From Spinacia oleracea (taxonomy: Eukaryota > Streptophyta > Magnoliopsida > Caryophyllales > Amaranthaceae), in contig NC_079491.1 of assembly GCF_020520425.1 (NCBI RefSeq), positions 45,064,027 through 45,128,026 on the forward strand: a DNA stretch of 64,000 nt, read 5' to 3'. The number at the start of each line of letters is the position of its first letter. The stretch's first letter is position 1. The position numbers and the translations under genes were made by a program. This document shows, one piece after another, positions 45,815 through 57,700 of the stretch. A model generated the notes under the pieces. It had not been told where the DNA came from and searched no databases. It saw nothing but the letters and a program-made list of their open reading frames with translations.

Positions 45815-45916
45815 CCTATATAGTGTGTGTATGTACATATTATATTGATTGGAATAAGATGATAACCGTCTGTTTCTCTCTTCCTCTCTCCCCCCTTTCT
45901 CCCTAATTTCATAACA
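45815..45916 (+). repeat. 3' LTR of the Copia-like element, second part
   Basis: Starts cctatatagtgtgtg and ends TTTCATAACA, completing the 154-bp LTR begun at 22854. TSD TGGGC follows. Confidence 0.93.
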
Positions 45917-45921
45917 TGGGC

Positions 45922-46105
45922 CACCTTTTAGACCACTTAGTTAATTTTGACTTTAATAGTTTTAAATTGTTTTGTTGCTTTGCATTTATTTTCTACGGAG
46001 AATAAATGTAGCAGTGACACTCCCAAGGTTTGGACGATGATTTTATGAAATAAAAACAGGGTTTTTTTTTATTATATAAAAGGTCCAAATTTTAGGGGTG
46101 TTACA
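45922..46105 (+). repeat. 5' LTR of the gag-only element, second part
   Basis: Matches 49874-50057 of the 3' LTR nearly base for base and ends GGTGTTACA. Confidence 0.93.
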
Positions 46106-46108
46106 AAT

Positions 46109-46120
46109 TGGTATCAGAGC
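46109..46120 (+). promoter_or_regulatory. primer-binding site of the gag-only element
   Basis: tggtatcagagc, the standard plant initiator-tRNA-Met complement, three bases after the LTR. Confidence 0.9.
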
Positions 46121-46800
46121 TTAGGTTTCGGTTTTGTTGATGCTAGGATCTTCATATCCTAGTGTCGAGTTTTATATTAAGATTAAATTGAATAACCAAG
46201 ATTTAGGATTAATAAATTGAATTGGGTGGATTAAGGTGAATGGAAATAGGATTATTAGAGTAATTAAGTAAGTTATAATTAAGCCGTGAGAGTAGCACAC
46301 GAATATGTGAAAATATGTGAAGTACTTGATGCAAGTACTACTATGTGTCATTTCCTTTTTTTTTCTCTGGTTATGTATGTGACCTTGAGAAAGGTAATTT
46401 CTCAACTGAAGAATGAGCCCAACCATACCAACCCTTATGTATATTGGAGGAGACTACGCGAATTAAAAATTGAAACGGATGTTATATACAACGTTCATCC
46501 ACGATTATTGTATCATATATAGCTGCTATGATGATGTGAGGTTGACATGGTTATAACATGCTACCCATAATGCAATTCTATGAGAATAAATGGTTAACGT
46601 AAGTTATATACTTATGTTGTTATGAGGTGCTCGGAGCAAATACGTGTAATAGTGATGCTAGTGTATAAAAACGTGATTATAGTTGTTGGTGACATGCATG
46701 GAAATTCGTGTAAATGTGAATGGTGGTAACACCAATGTATTTTGTAGGAATTCGTATGATTGATTACGTATACACTAGATCTCGAAGGAGAAACGAATAA
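46121..46800 (+). other. leader of the gag-only element
   Basis: About 680 bp of AT-rich, non-coding leader between the primer-binding site and gag. Short frames here show no recognisable protein. Confidence 0.7.
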
Positions 46801-47517
46801 ATGGTTGAGACTTCAGAACAACTTGTTGCTAGGTTAAAGAACCTTGAACAAATGAACCAGGCTATGGGGTTGTTGCTGCAACAACAAGTGCAAAATAATA
46901 ACACCAACTATGTTGACAATGACCCGCAAGCTACCATGGCTAAGAAGCTAGCCGCACTAAAACCCCCACTATTCATGGGGAAGGAAGATCCATTGTTGGT
47001 TGAGAACTGGGTGCGTGATTTTGACAAGATCTTCACCGCTGCTGGTACTCCTGATGCTCAAAAGGTGGATCAAACAACTTTCTGCTTACGCGAAAATGTT
47101 GACTTATGGTGGGAAAGACAAGGTCCTACACTAAGAAATCAAGAGAACTTTGAGTGGAATGCCTTCAAGTTGGAAATTAAGGAACGTTTCTTTCCTGAAC
47201 ACATAAGGAGAATGAAATACAATGAGTTCAGTAGGTTCAACCAAACAAGTGGCATGAGCGTGCAAGAATATGCTGACAAGTTTAATGAATATGCTAGATT
47301 TTGTCGCAATGTGGTGCCTGATGAGACAGCTAAGGCCTCAAAATTTGAAGATGGGTTGATTTTCAGGATCCAGAAAAAAGTGATAGCAGCTGGCTCAGTT
47401 GCAACATTCCAGGAAGCATATGATAGGACTTGCAACACTGAAAGGGTCCTGAAACGTGAAGAGGAGGTAAAGAATAAGCACAAGAAGAGGGGCAATGCTG
47501 AAACCTCCAATCAGTAG
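46801..47517 (+). CDS. retrotransposon gag (capsid part), gag-only element
   Basis: 238 codons from the ATG at 46801 to an in-frame TAG. The retrotransposon gag domain (about residues 55-215) is well kept: LVENWVRDFDKIF, WWERQGP, FFPEHIRRMKYNEF, SVQEYADKFNEYARF, then a Lys/Glu-rich end. Gag would form the particle that packages element RNA. The reading frame continues past the stop into the zinc knuckle (47518-47857), so this is either a gag ended early by a CAG/CAA-to-TAG-like change or a read-through arrangement. A Gypsy relation is inferred from the gag type and the LTR/primer-site design. Confidence 0.85.
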   Translation: MVETSEQLVARLKNLEQMNQAMGLLLQQQVQNNNTNYVDNDPQATMAKKLAALKPPLFMGKEDPLLVENWVRDFDKIFTAAGTPDAQKVDQTTFCLRENVDLWWERQGPTLRNQENFEWNAFKLEIKERFFPEHIRRMKYNEFSRFNQTSGMSVQEYADKFNEYARFCRNVVPDETAKASKFEDGLIFRIQKKVIAAGSVATFQEAYDRTCNTERVLKREEEVKNKHKKRGNAETSNQ

Positions 47518-47857
47518 GGGTATGATAAGAAACCTCGCTATGAAGGAAATGTTAATGGTAGTGGTAGTGGTGAATACTTCAAGCAAGATGATGGCTACAA
47601 GAAAAACAACAACTACTATCATAGTCAAGAGAAAACACACCAACAACCTTATATTAAGAGAGAACGCAATTGTAGGAAGTGTGACAAGAAGCATCCGGGT
47701 TACGACTGCAAGGGTAACCAAATTATATGTTACGAATGTCAAGAAATTGGACATAAGTCTTATGAGTGTCCAAGAAAGAAAGATGGGCAGAATGGAACAA
47801 ATGCGGTTTTAACACTTTTGAAGCTAAGAATGACAAACAACATGAAAAGGAACGCTA
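47518..47857 (+). pseudogene. gag nucleocapsid part (CCHC zinc knuckle) after an in-frame stop
   Basis: In the same frame as gag, after TAG GGG, comes a Gly/Ser/Asn/Tyr-rich linker, CRKCDKKHPGYDC, then CYECQEIGHKSYEC, a canonical C-X2-C-X4-H-X4-C RNA-binding knuckle. The frame then runs into unrelated text. No protease or RT follows; the polypurine tract comes about 120 bp later. Confidence 0.8.
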
Positions 47858-47975
47858 GAGTTTTGGGGGCAAAACTCTTTTTAAGGGGGGTAGAATATAT
47901 ACCTACATATTGATTCGCTAAATTAGTTATTTTCTTCATAACTAACTTTAAAGTTCGAGGACAAACTTTGTTTTT

Positions 47976-47983
47976 AGGGGGAG
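47976..47983 (+). promoter_or_regulatory. polypurine tract of the gag-only element
   Basis: agggggag just upstream of the 3' LTR start at 47988. Confidence 0.85.
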
Positions 47984-47987
47984 TAGA

Positions 47988-50057
47988 TGTAATACCCCAA
48001 ATTTTAGAGTATTTTCTGATAAATAATTTTAGTAATTTAAATTTATTTAATGGTTTAAAACAAAGATTTTATTAATTTTTTTAAAAAAGGGAGGAATAAT
48101 GATATTCAAATTTTATTGTTTTTCTGGAATTAAAGTCTAAATTATTAGAATAAATAGTACCCTAATTAGCCCAAGTATCCCACCTATAAATATTCCAGAA
48201 ACCCAAAAATGCCTTGAAAAACACTGATTTCAAAGAAGCCCTCATTGTCTTTTAGCCGTCACCACCATCTCCATCAGCCAACAATAGCATTGGGTAAGTT
48301 CCTATCACAAACTCTTTATCCATAGATTACTGTATCATAAATTCTTCAAATAATAACTATGACAATATCATTCCTTACTTTGCTACATGTATGTTGAGTA
48401 AATTAAAAAGGAAAATTAATTATTATTAATATAACCTTGCTTCCTTATTGCTCGACCACCATTGAAGCGCCTTATCTCACGATAGCGCCGCCCTATTAGT
48501 GCTCCATTTCGATAGTTCTGACGATACTTCACTTTGGACTATTTTCTTCCTCCTCTTCATTCTTCTCGCATGAGATTCATATGGGCGACACAAGTTTTAC
48601 ATAAATTACTCAAATATGTATATTATATATTTTTATTTTTATTTTTTTAAAATAAAACATAGTCTTACCTTGGACTTGTTTCTCTTTTTACATCACAATT
48701 TTTGGAACATTATATATATATATATATTCATACGAAGTAAAGTATTAAAAGAAAAACTAGTAGTTTGGTGTATATTTTTAATGTTTCGTTGTTTCCACGT
48801 ATGTTCTCGTTTTCGCATATTGGTATTTGTGAGTAACGCGTCTTAATTTCTTGTGTTTTTCGAATGAATATGTACTCCCATACTGTATGGTTACTAAGGC
48901 TATCATAGAGAGTAGAACTATTCTAACAGAGTATCAATCCTATATGTTAGTAAGTACTAGCTACTTCTCCTATTTAGTATACTAACTTAGGGTTATGTTA
49001 TCTGTTTTAGTGGGCAAAGGATACCTAGGTCTTACGCAAGGAGGCTATTAATTTGAATTAGTGCACACAAGGTAATTTTCAATGTCCATCAATCTAGCTT
49101 CCCTTAAGAAAATGATTTTGGACTTGTTTATGTGCTCACTATGTGATAGTTATGTGATAATGTGTAATTATGAAAGCTATTACTATTGTTATTTTATGGA
49201 AATAATTGTTTGATTGATTGAGATAGTGATGGTCGTGTGAGAATCGTACACTGTTGACCGTAGAGTAGGTGATGTTAGGGAACCGTTGTTGCAGTTGGTG
49301 GTTATAGGGGCAAGCCCCAGCCTACAAACATTCTGGGTATCGTAGGTGGTTATAGGGGCAAGCCCCGACCTACATAAGCTGTTTAATATCGTAGGTGGTT
49401 CCAGGGGCCAGCCCCGACCTACATGTGAGTGAAGTGGGTGGTTGCAGGGACTAGTCCTGGCCTACTAGAGTTCGTTATCCATGCCTTAGTTAATAGATGG
49501 ACCGGACTTGTGTGGTACTTTAATAAGTGACCGTTTGTCTATTTGTTTTACTATCTTGTATATGTGATAATTTAAATAATTTAAATTATTAAATTATTCT
49601 CGTTCGTGTATATTTATTTTACTTGCTAACATATTGTTTATAATAAAATTATTTTATTTTACGGGATGGAGTTGGAATTACTCAGTTTTTTCTGATTTTT
49701 GGGAGTCGTCTCTCTTGTCTCTTTTCTATCTATTTTTGCAGGTTGGCAAAGGTATTTGGCTATGAGTGAGGAGACGCTTAGAATAACCACCTAGTCAAGA
49801 GACAATTTATATTTCAGTTTAAGTTGGATTTTGTTATTTATTTTATGGGAAATGGTTGTAATAATTTATGGGCCACCTTTTAGACCACTTAGTTAATTTT
49901 GACTTTAATAGTTTTAAATTATTTTGTTGCTTTGCATTTATTTTCTATGGAGAATAAATGTAGCAGTGACACTCCCAAGGTTTGGACGATGATTTTATGA
50001 AATAAAAATAGGGTTTTTTTTTATTATATAAAAGGTCCAAATTTTAGGGGTGTTACA
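47988..50057 (+). repeat. 3' LTR of the gag-only element (2,070 bp)
   Basis: Full, uninterrupted copy of the 5' LTR, with TATA box ctataaata at 48184-48192, a short (AT)n at 48711-48727 and the hairpin array at about 49293-49465. It differs from the 5' LTR by a scatter of substitutions, about one per 60-100 bases by eye, so this insertion is older than the Tat array. Confidence 0.93.
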
Positions 50058-50062
50058 CCCTA

Positions 50063-50281
50063 CGAATGGAGGGCGAAGGAATCCAACTCGGGCGAGCGAG
50101 AGGAGATTTATCACCTTCAACACGCGCTCGATCGGGCGCCCGTCGCCCGGTGCCCATCGGGCCCTTGACTCGACAGTGTTTCCAAGGGCAGCCACTCGCC
50201 CGTCGGGCTAGAATTATGAATTTAGCACGCGCCCGATCGGGCGCGTGCCAGTCTCCCGGTGCCCATCGGGCGATCAGTTTG
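50063..50281 (+). mobile_element. Athila-like element, 5' LTR, part before the non-coding LTR insertion
   Basis: GC-rich sequence with repeated gatcgggcg words (gctcgatcgggcgc near 50126, cgcccgatcgggcg near 50229). It joins to 61123 across the inserted element, whose TSD is GTTTG. The left end of this LTR is unclear; it lies at or before 16832, across the gag-only insertion. Confidence 0.6.
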
Positions 50282-51728
50282 TGTGAGGGGGTCGAAAAAG
50301 AACGAGGCTATTGCGTGACCTCGTCCCTCGTGGGTGTGACGCTTCTTTTTGTCAAATCAAGTGTAATTGGATTTCCTGTGAGTTTACACCCAATTGACTA
50401 GTAATATAGGAGTCGCCATTCAGTTTTTAACGACAATGAGAAAAACTGACAAAACCTGGTTATCGTGACATAAAGGGAGTGCAATTATGTTTGACCACGA
50501 CGGCCGTAGGTTCCCTTGTGATCCCTGGTGGTGGGGATCGCTCAACATACACCCGCAGGGTAGAGATTGAGGGTTCGGGGGACTGTAACTACCGAGAGGA
50601 GTACTCGCTCTTCGATAACTCCAGAGGCAGGATATCCTTACTAGCTCAGCATAAATAATTGAAGGGACATGCGTTAACTATTAAACTAATCTGAGTTGAT
50701 TTTATCAATATGCAACATATAGTACTAGATCGAACGCGATTATCTGATTTAGATTGTTTTAAGGGACCTAGCATGATAATCCAATTTCCCAAAAATATCA
50801 TATTTATTAAGCGTGATCGAACAATCAGATTTTAGTTAGTTTAACAGTTCATAAAAGGGCGAGGAAAGCAATTAAACCATGGAAAAGGGACACATTACGA
50901 CGCACCCTTGAGAGGTGCGTCACGGTTCTCAGAAAACTAACCACTTTGACTTTGCTATTTCTCCTTTTATTTAACGAATCTCAAATTAAGGGACGGGATA
51001 CGTTCTGTTCGATTTATGGATCGATTGCGACAGAACGCGTGATCAGTTTTGCAGCGTGAGGCTTAGGCTTAGGGGTTTAGAGTCAATACTCAGAATATAA
51101 TTGTGTGTTTTTGTCCTTTTCACGTCGAACTTAAGGCCCTATTTATAGAAAAGAGTTCGTGGAAAGATACAATTGCAGAACTCTAATCCACGAGGAATTA
51201 GGAAAAAACACGTACCAGGTATTTTCGGCGCCCAGAGCCAGGCGTTGAAAATAGGGTCTGGGCTGTTTTTCTTAGTCAGATTCGGATTCCTAGAATCCGG
51301 AGTATTTGAGATTTAATTGAGTCCTTTAGTGCGTATTAACCTTGTGACGGGATGCGTCTGGGCCCGTTACGAACTCTAGGCTCGTTAGGATTTTAATTAA
51401 TACGTGACTCTTACTTTCGAATCATATTAGGAATAGGATTCTCTCGCAATTTCTATCTCATTTAGGATTTATGTTGGAGTGCAACACCTAATTCTGACAG
51501 GTTTCTATCTTTTATGACTTGCCACTTTTAACAACTACCCATTACGGCAGTTACTATTTTTAGCAGGTTTCCATAAATAGCAGATTTCTATAAATAGCAG
51601 GTTTCGGGTGAAATGAAAAGGGGAATTGAGATTCGTTATTTTATAGGAGATGCGTTGTCAAGTGGAGATTTATGCTTTCATCATCGAACCTTCCCTTTCG
51701 GGAATGGGGACAAAAGTAGGTGTCTACA
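50282..51728 (-). repeat. 3' LTR of the LARD-like element
   Basis: 1,447 bp. It contains one ggcgcccagagccaggcgttg palindrome-like motif near 51229, which recurs in the interior. On the minus strand ctataaatagg (plus near 51141-51151) is the TATA box. Confidence 0.93.
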
Positions 51729-51745
51729 GTTAGCCCCCACTTTGA
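51729..51745 (-). promoter_or_regulatory. polypurine tract of the LARD-like element
   Basis: caaagtgggggctaac on the minus strand, directly before the 3' LTR. Similar gcccccaa(t/c)tg words recur inside the element near 54900, 55570 and 55965. Confidence 0.75.
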
Positions 51746-54700
51746 TTGAGTCTTGGAGTAAGACGATGGTCAAAGTATTGGACGGAGTGCGCCACACAAG
51801 TCATGGTGACCTGTTTTGCGAGGGTCTCACGAGCCCCCGAGTGATAACATTTGACTTAAGGGTCATGACTTGAAGTGTCGACATATCCCTCACGTGTCAT
51901 TGGGATTTGTCAACGGATAGTATAGAAACTTCCTCACTTTGTCATTGGAAGGATCTAAAGGTGCGTAGAAACTCCCTCACTTTGTCATTGGGAGTAGCTA
52001 CAGATGTTTTCGAAATCAAAGCTATAAAGTGTAATTGGGCCTGGCCAAGCCCAACCACAAGGTAAAAATGTTTTTAAAGATTCTCATTTTCAAGGCTAGT
52101 TAAACGAGAAAACCCCCTTGTTTTTTTATAGGACTTAAAACGAAGGAAAATCCAGCACATCGTTCTGTTTTGGAAAAACGGAAAACCAATCCTTTAATTT
52201 TTGGAAAAAAGGGAAAACCAATCACATCGTTCTTTTTTGGAAAAACGGAAAACCAATCCTTTAATTTTTGGAAAAAGGGAAAACCGATCCTTTAATTTTT
52301 GGAAAAAGGGAAAACCGATCCTTTAATTTTTGGAAAAAGGGAAAACCGATCCTTTAATTTTTGGAAAAAGGGAAAACCGATAAAGGTTATCGCTGTAGCG
52401 ACTAAGGACCTGCGCGGTTAGTGACGCAGACCCCGCCGGCTAAAGATGGCGAGCCTGTCCGCTAAGGGTGGACACCCCGTTCGATAGAAGTGGACGAATC
52501 TATTTTTGAAATTTGAAAATAAGGACCTACGCGGCTTGTGACGTAGACCCCGCCGGCTGAAGATGGCGAGCCTGTTTCATTTTGAATTTTGAAAATTTCA
52601 TTTTTGGAAAACTGAGGACCTGTGCGGCTAGTGACGCAGACCCCGCCCGTTGAAGGTGGGCGAACCCTGTCCGCTAATGGTGGACATCCCTGAATTCGTT
52701 TTTCCCTTGATTCGGAACTTGCGTGGTTCGCGGCGCGATCTTGCCTGATTGAGGTGGGCAAGTCTCTATTTTTTGTTCATTGTGATTTCTTTTTTTTTTT
52801 TGAGAATTTCTTTTGTTCATTCTTGCAAGAGAGAATTCTTTCGAGGGATGCTCGGATTTAGTTGCAACCTGAATGTGGGTTGACAACGTGCTTAGACGGA
52901 CCATTGTCTTGTGGTTATCATCTTTCATGGTTTTGAGCTAGTCTTTTCGGCTCAATTTCGCCACTACTTGGGTCCTTGATTGGGGGACCATGTATAAGTA
53001 TCAACGGCGACCTTTGTCTTGAGGTCGTAAACCGGTTCTTTTTCTTTTGAGATTATCCAAACACGGGACTTTGTACAGCGTAGTCTGGGAATATTGTTTT
53101 AACTTTGCATACCTTTTTTTTTGAGATATATTTTTTCCTTTCGAGCCACCAAGTACTCGTGCTTGGCGGTCAGTTCTTGTCAAAGAGGTTCTTTGGGGAT
53201 ACGCATTTTGTAATGTCCTTGATTGTGTTTGGGATCGTGCTCGTAAGTGCGAGCGATCTTCGTAGTGGTGTGCTACTCTTGACAAAGTCGTGAGGTGCAA
53301 CTTTCAGTAAGGAAATTGGCAATTTTCGAGTCAAATGGATGCGGCAGGGCCCAATAGAAGTTAGGGCCTTTTTTGAGCCTGGGTTCATTTTCGGCGCCCA
53401 GGCCTGGGCGTTGAAATAATTCACGCCCAGGTGGGGGCGTTGAAAGTGTTGCTTGGGCTGGTCTTTTGATGACACAGTTGGCCTCTTGTTCATTCGTTTA
53501 TTTCACTTGGAAGTTCTATGTATTCTCTTTTCTTTTGTTTTTTTCTTTGTTTTTAGAACGTGATGATTTTCTTGAGAAGCCGTAGCCGATTGGTGGACTA
53601 CGGTGTTTTTATTTTAAGGAACCGTTGCTCTTAAGGCGTACAGTCATTGCGATAGTTGGGCGAGTCTATATGGCCCGAGGAACATACCTTGAGGCGTAAG
53701 ACTTTGACCGCTCTTGTTGTTTGTATATTTTGTCCTTTTGAACGCATTCGTGAATGTTCGATACTTAGAATGATGATATGTATGTGCGAACTAGCGTTTA
53801 TAGAATGGCCGTTGTGTGCGGTCCATTAATCAGTTTGCTTGAATCATTTTTTTGAGCAATGACTGATTTTGAATAGTTTGCTTAGAAGCTTGATAGGGTT
53901 CAGGCCCATTCATGAAGTGGGCTCAAACATCGTACCCTTCCGATTGTTCAAACATTTGCTTCGAATTTTTTTTTGCTATGGTCGTTTCGTAGCTTGGAGC
54001 CCCCAAGTATGCATGTTGGGATGCTTCCTTTCGGAGTACGATTTTTGTAGGTTCTTTCGAGAAAGATGCCTTGGGGTTCCGCTCGTGTAGGTGCGAGCTA
54101 TCCCTTCCGTGGTAGGTAATATTTTGCTACCTTTAATCCTTAATGTAGAAGTCGTGTGGCTTGCATTTTGAATTTGGGCGATAAGTAGTCTTTGCCTCTT
54201 TTACACGTGCTCTTGGTCGTGCCTACATTAGTGCAATATGCCTTACTCTCGTTTTTTAGACTTGCACCGTGGGATGGCTGAACTTATGGTGCGACGTAGG
54301 CTTGTGTGGCCTAACAACATGTATTAGAACATTTCTCCAGGTGTGGGGATATCATTGCATTGGAGTACTTCATCACGCCTCGTTCAGGTGCTCGAACAAG
54401 TGTAGCACCTTCTGCGTGGGTTTGCACGGCTTATTACTTCATTCGATGCGAGGATTCATAGGTGTTTCTTTCTTATTTTTATATCTGGGCAAAACTTGGC
54501 TAACAGAAAGATTCAGCGCCCAGGCTGGGGCGTTAAAGATATCGGCGCCCAGCTCTGGGCGTTGAAAATGATTTCTGGGTATATTTTGGCAGTTCTTATC
54601 CTTGATTTTTTTCTTTCGCTTTTGCTTTGGAACGAGGTAGACTGTGTAACGGGCGCTTGTAGGGCGAGCGTTATGTGCAGTAGTTTGATTGGAGTTTTGG

Positions 54701-57700
54701 TGACTCGCGATTTACAGTTACCCTTGATAGTGGGGTGACTTCATATATTCTAAGTAGTGCTTTAGAATTTGGGAGGGGTTAAGGTTCGCTTTACACGATC
54801 AAACCTTAGGATTGTGCCCCTATGATGTATGTATAGCATTAGCGTCGAGAATTTGTGATGAAATCGTCATTTTGAGCTTTTTTAGAGTGTTTTTCTCAAG
54901 CCCCCAATTGTAGCTACGGGATTAGCTTAGTGCTATAATGCTTTGCATACGTTTTTATGCATTCATGGTGACATGGATCATGAATAGTTTGAACCAGACT
55001 CGTATAGTGCGAGGTACGTTCGAGTAGTGATTTTGCTGCTTCTCTTGTAAATGTCGTATTGTGCGACATTGCAATGGTCAAGGTAGTCACATGTTGAAGT
55101 GTGCCTTGTCCAAAAGCTAGGTGCCTTTCTTTACCCATAATCATATTTGGAAATCTTTTGGCTCACTTGCAACATTGAGATAAACGCATATTTAGCTTAA
55201 ATCAACGACACTTTATTATGTTCGAAAAAAGTCTTTGAAAATTATTTAAAATCCGAATCCTACTGTGTACAATCCGAGGTGTCCTAAGTAGGTTGACTTA
55301 TAGAAGGGTTCGTACAGGATTACACGAGTGAATCAAAATACTGTTACGATTTTTGGAATGCTGTCTAAGGATTTGCTGGAAGCCAGGGTGCAGGCGTCAA
55401 GATATACTTGTGCCCGTTCGGCATATGCTTTAGGCTTTTAGGGCCGTCTTTTCCAGAATTGCGGGAATATAAACCGTTTTCAAATTGACTTAGATTTACT
55501 TGGTGTATGTCTGTACAAAAGGTCAAGGTATACTTAGTTCTTTCCCTCACTCTTTCATTTTCAATTTTTAGCCCCCAATTGCTATTATGTCTTCCCATTA
55601 ATGATGCTTTTAGATTTCGATTTTAGATGCCCGTGTCATATGTCTGAGTAGGGTGAGCCTTGGTTAAGTGCCGAGTCCTATTGGCAATGTCTGTTTTTTT
55701 TTCAAAGGGGATTCGCAAGCATTTGAATTACCATGGACGGGTGCCCTGAGTTCGAAGGAACGATGGGGTGATGCCGTAGAACAATCCTCTTCATTGCAAG
55801 CTTACTGCCTTTACTACTTGTTGGCGACTATGACTGTGTCTAGTGGTGAAAGAAGGTCTTTAAGCGAACGACTATGTCTAGTGGTAAAAGAAGGTCTTTA
55901 AGTGAGTTAGTTCGCTTTAGGGAGGGTCAAGTCGAGTACTTTAGAGGTCATGGACGCTTGCGCTAGCCCCCATTCAATTGAGGCAAAGCGATCTTTTGAG
56001 TCTTGGCTAAGTGCCTAGGAGTGTGAGTGCTCCTTCTGGCAAGGGTACGTGTCCTTATTATTTTTCAATGTGTGCTCATTAATTTTGGCATCTTGATGAC
56101 TTGGATTCTTCCTTTGACTTAAATTTTTCTTTCGACTTGGGTTGCAAGTAATTAAATTTCAATAAGGGACTTCTATTTTTATTCTTGTTTTTCTATAGGC
56201 TTTAATATTTTTGCAAATTGGTTGGACCGAATCACGGATTGCCTACGTATCCGCCTTAAATAGATTTAATTTGGAATCAGGTCTTGCGTAGTTCTTAGCC
56301 TAGGAAATGGTTTCTTAGAATGCCGAATTCGATAAGTATGTTCTGAGGTGAAAACATATTATTTGAAACGGTAGAATAAATGAAGTTTGTTATTATTTTA
56401 ATCTGCTGCTTTGCCGTAAGCCAAAAATTTGTTTTACATTTTTTTGATTGAGTACATGTATTTCTTTGGTGGTACGTATATCTGAATACGTGCTGTACCC
56501 CTCCAAGTGTTCGTTATTTTTCCGTGCATGTGCGGATAAAATGACGAGCACTTCTGGACAAATTTTAGCAAGCAGAGAGATTTAGCGCCCAGGCTGGGGC
56601 GCTAAAGATTTCGGCGCCCAGCTATGGGCGCTGAAAATGACTTATGGGAGGATCTTTTTTGGTGAATGCTTCTTTTTCTTTTTAGACGAACTTTTAAAGG
56701 CGCTTTGCAAAGTTTGCTTTTTTATCATTTTTTTTTGTACTTTTCATTTGTCTTCCTTTTTTACTCGTGACTCAAGACGGTTTGAAAGATGGGTTGAATG
56801 AGATAGGATAATTTGTATAGGCATTGGTCAAGCATGAGGATTATATCTGCTAGGACTCACAATTTGCAGCCTCAAGCTAGTGTCACGAGTTTACATCAAT
56901 CAATGCCAATGAGTAGTATGGGGACGGCTCAAGGGTATATCAACAGGATGTATCCACACAAGTTATATGGTCATTATGCTAATGGTGGTGTAAGAACAGG
57001 TTTTGGGGCTTTGGAAATAATGGGCATGACGCACGTGTCAATGGCCGTGCGTGGTTTGCGGTTGATAACAAGTTCAAAAACAAGAGTTGAGGTAATGGTT
57101 TCTTGGGTTATGGCAATGAGAACATGGATGGGTTAAATGGGCTGAACAGGGACCCCAGAGCGAAGGCGTCTAAGAGCATAAGGATTGGAAAGGGTAGACA
57201 TCGTAGAATTTTATGATTTGGATTGGTTGACTCAATTCTTTTCCTTCGTTTACTTGGGTAAATGTTGCACTTTGGGAGGTACGGGATAAGTATTCCATGG
57301 CTCGCTTTTTCGTTCTCCCTTTTCTTTTTCTCTTTTTTTCTTTTCGCTTGGGATTTCCCCCCTTTTTTATTTAGGCTAAAAGGTAGATGGTTGTGGTCTT
57401 TGAGTCACGAGGCGAGACCGAATGAGCCTCGTTTGGTAGGCCTATAGTGGACCTTTAATTTTAGTAGGCCTAGGGTGGACCTTTAACTTTTGTTGGCCTA
57501 GGGTGGACCTTTAAATTGTCTTACTTTGCAAGCGTATTTAGTCGTTTCTTAAAATGTGCAAATAGCGTAGATTCAAAATGTTATTTTTACCTTATTGAAA
57601 TTTAACGAAAGAATTACATCGAAGATGATTTTTTGCTTCTTTTCAGATTCCGGTTTCCGGGATTTAACTAGAAGTTGTGATTTAGACTCGAACTTTCATT

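Larger units (their letters stand above)
18789..45916 (+). mobile_element. non-autonomous Copia-like LTR retrotransposon with 154-bp LTRs, hosting the Tat array
   Basis: The LTR begins TGTTATAAATAT and ends TTTCATAACA. TSD TGGGC lies at 18784-18788 and 45917-45921. The 5' LTR is 18789-18942. The 3' LTR is split (22854-22905 and 45815-45916, together 154 bp) by the Tat array. Net element length is about 4.2 kb. A polypurine tract aagggggag abuts the 3' LTR, and the preceding text (cagggggagaaaatacgcg, gttttcctggtaaggttttt) resembles Copia 3' ends. The internal region has no pol ORF. Confidence 0.85.
16838..50057 (+). mobile_element. gag-only (non-autonomous) Ty3/Gypsy LTR retrotransposon, outermost complete element of the nest
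   Basis: LTRs start TGTAATACCCC and end GGTGTTACA. A 5-bp TSD CCCTA flanks it at 16833-16837 and 50058-50062. The 5' LTR is in two parts (16838-18788 and 45922-46105) because a Copia-like element is inserted in it. The internal region 46106-47987 is only about 1.9 kb: a primer-binding site, a gag with a stop before its zinc knuckle, then the polypurine tract. No protease, RT or integrase is present, so it must borrow enzymes. This matches the described class of plant elements keeping only gag (TR-GAG). Net length without insertions is about 6.1 kb. Confidence 0.9.

Noticed and set aside
51613-51873. Plus-strand ORFs at the LTR/interior junctions of the LARD-like element (also 61002-61256)
   Set aside because: They cross the LTR border into different flanks and match no domain; the element reads on the minus strand.
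52462-53493. Minus-strand ORFs of about 100 codons in the LARD-like interior as possible relic gag
   Set aside because: They run through tandem repeats and palindromic cassettes, have no gag motif, and are broken in neighbouring copies of the same repeats.
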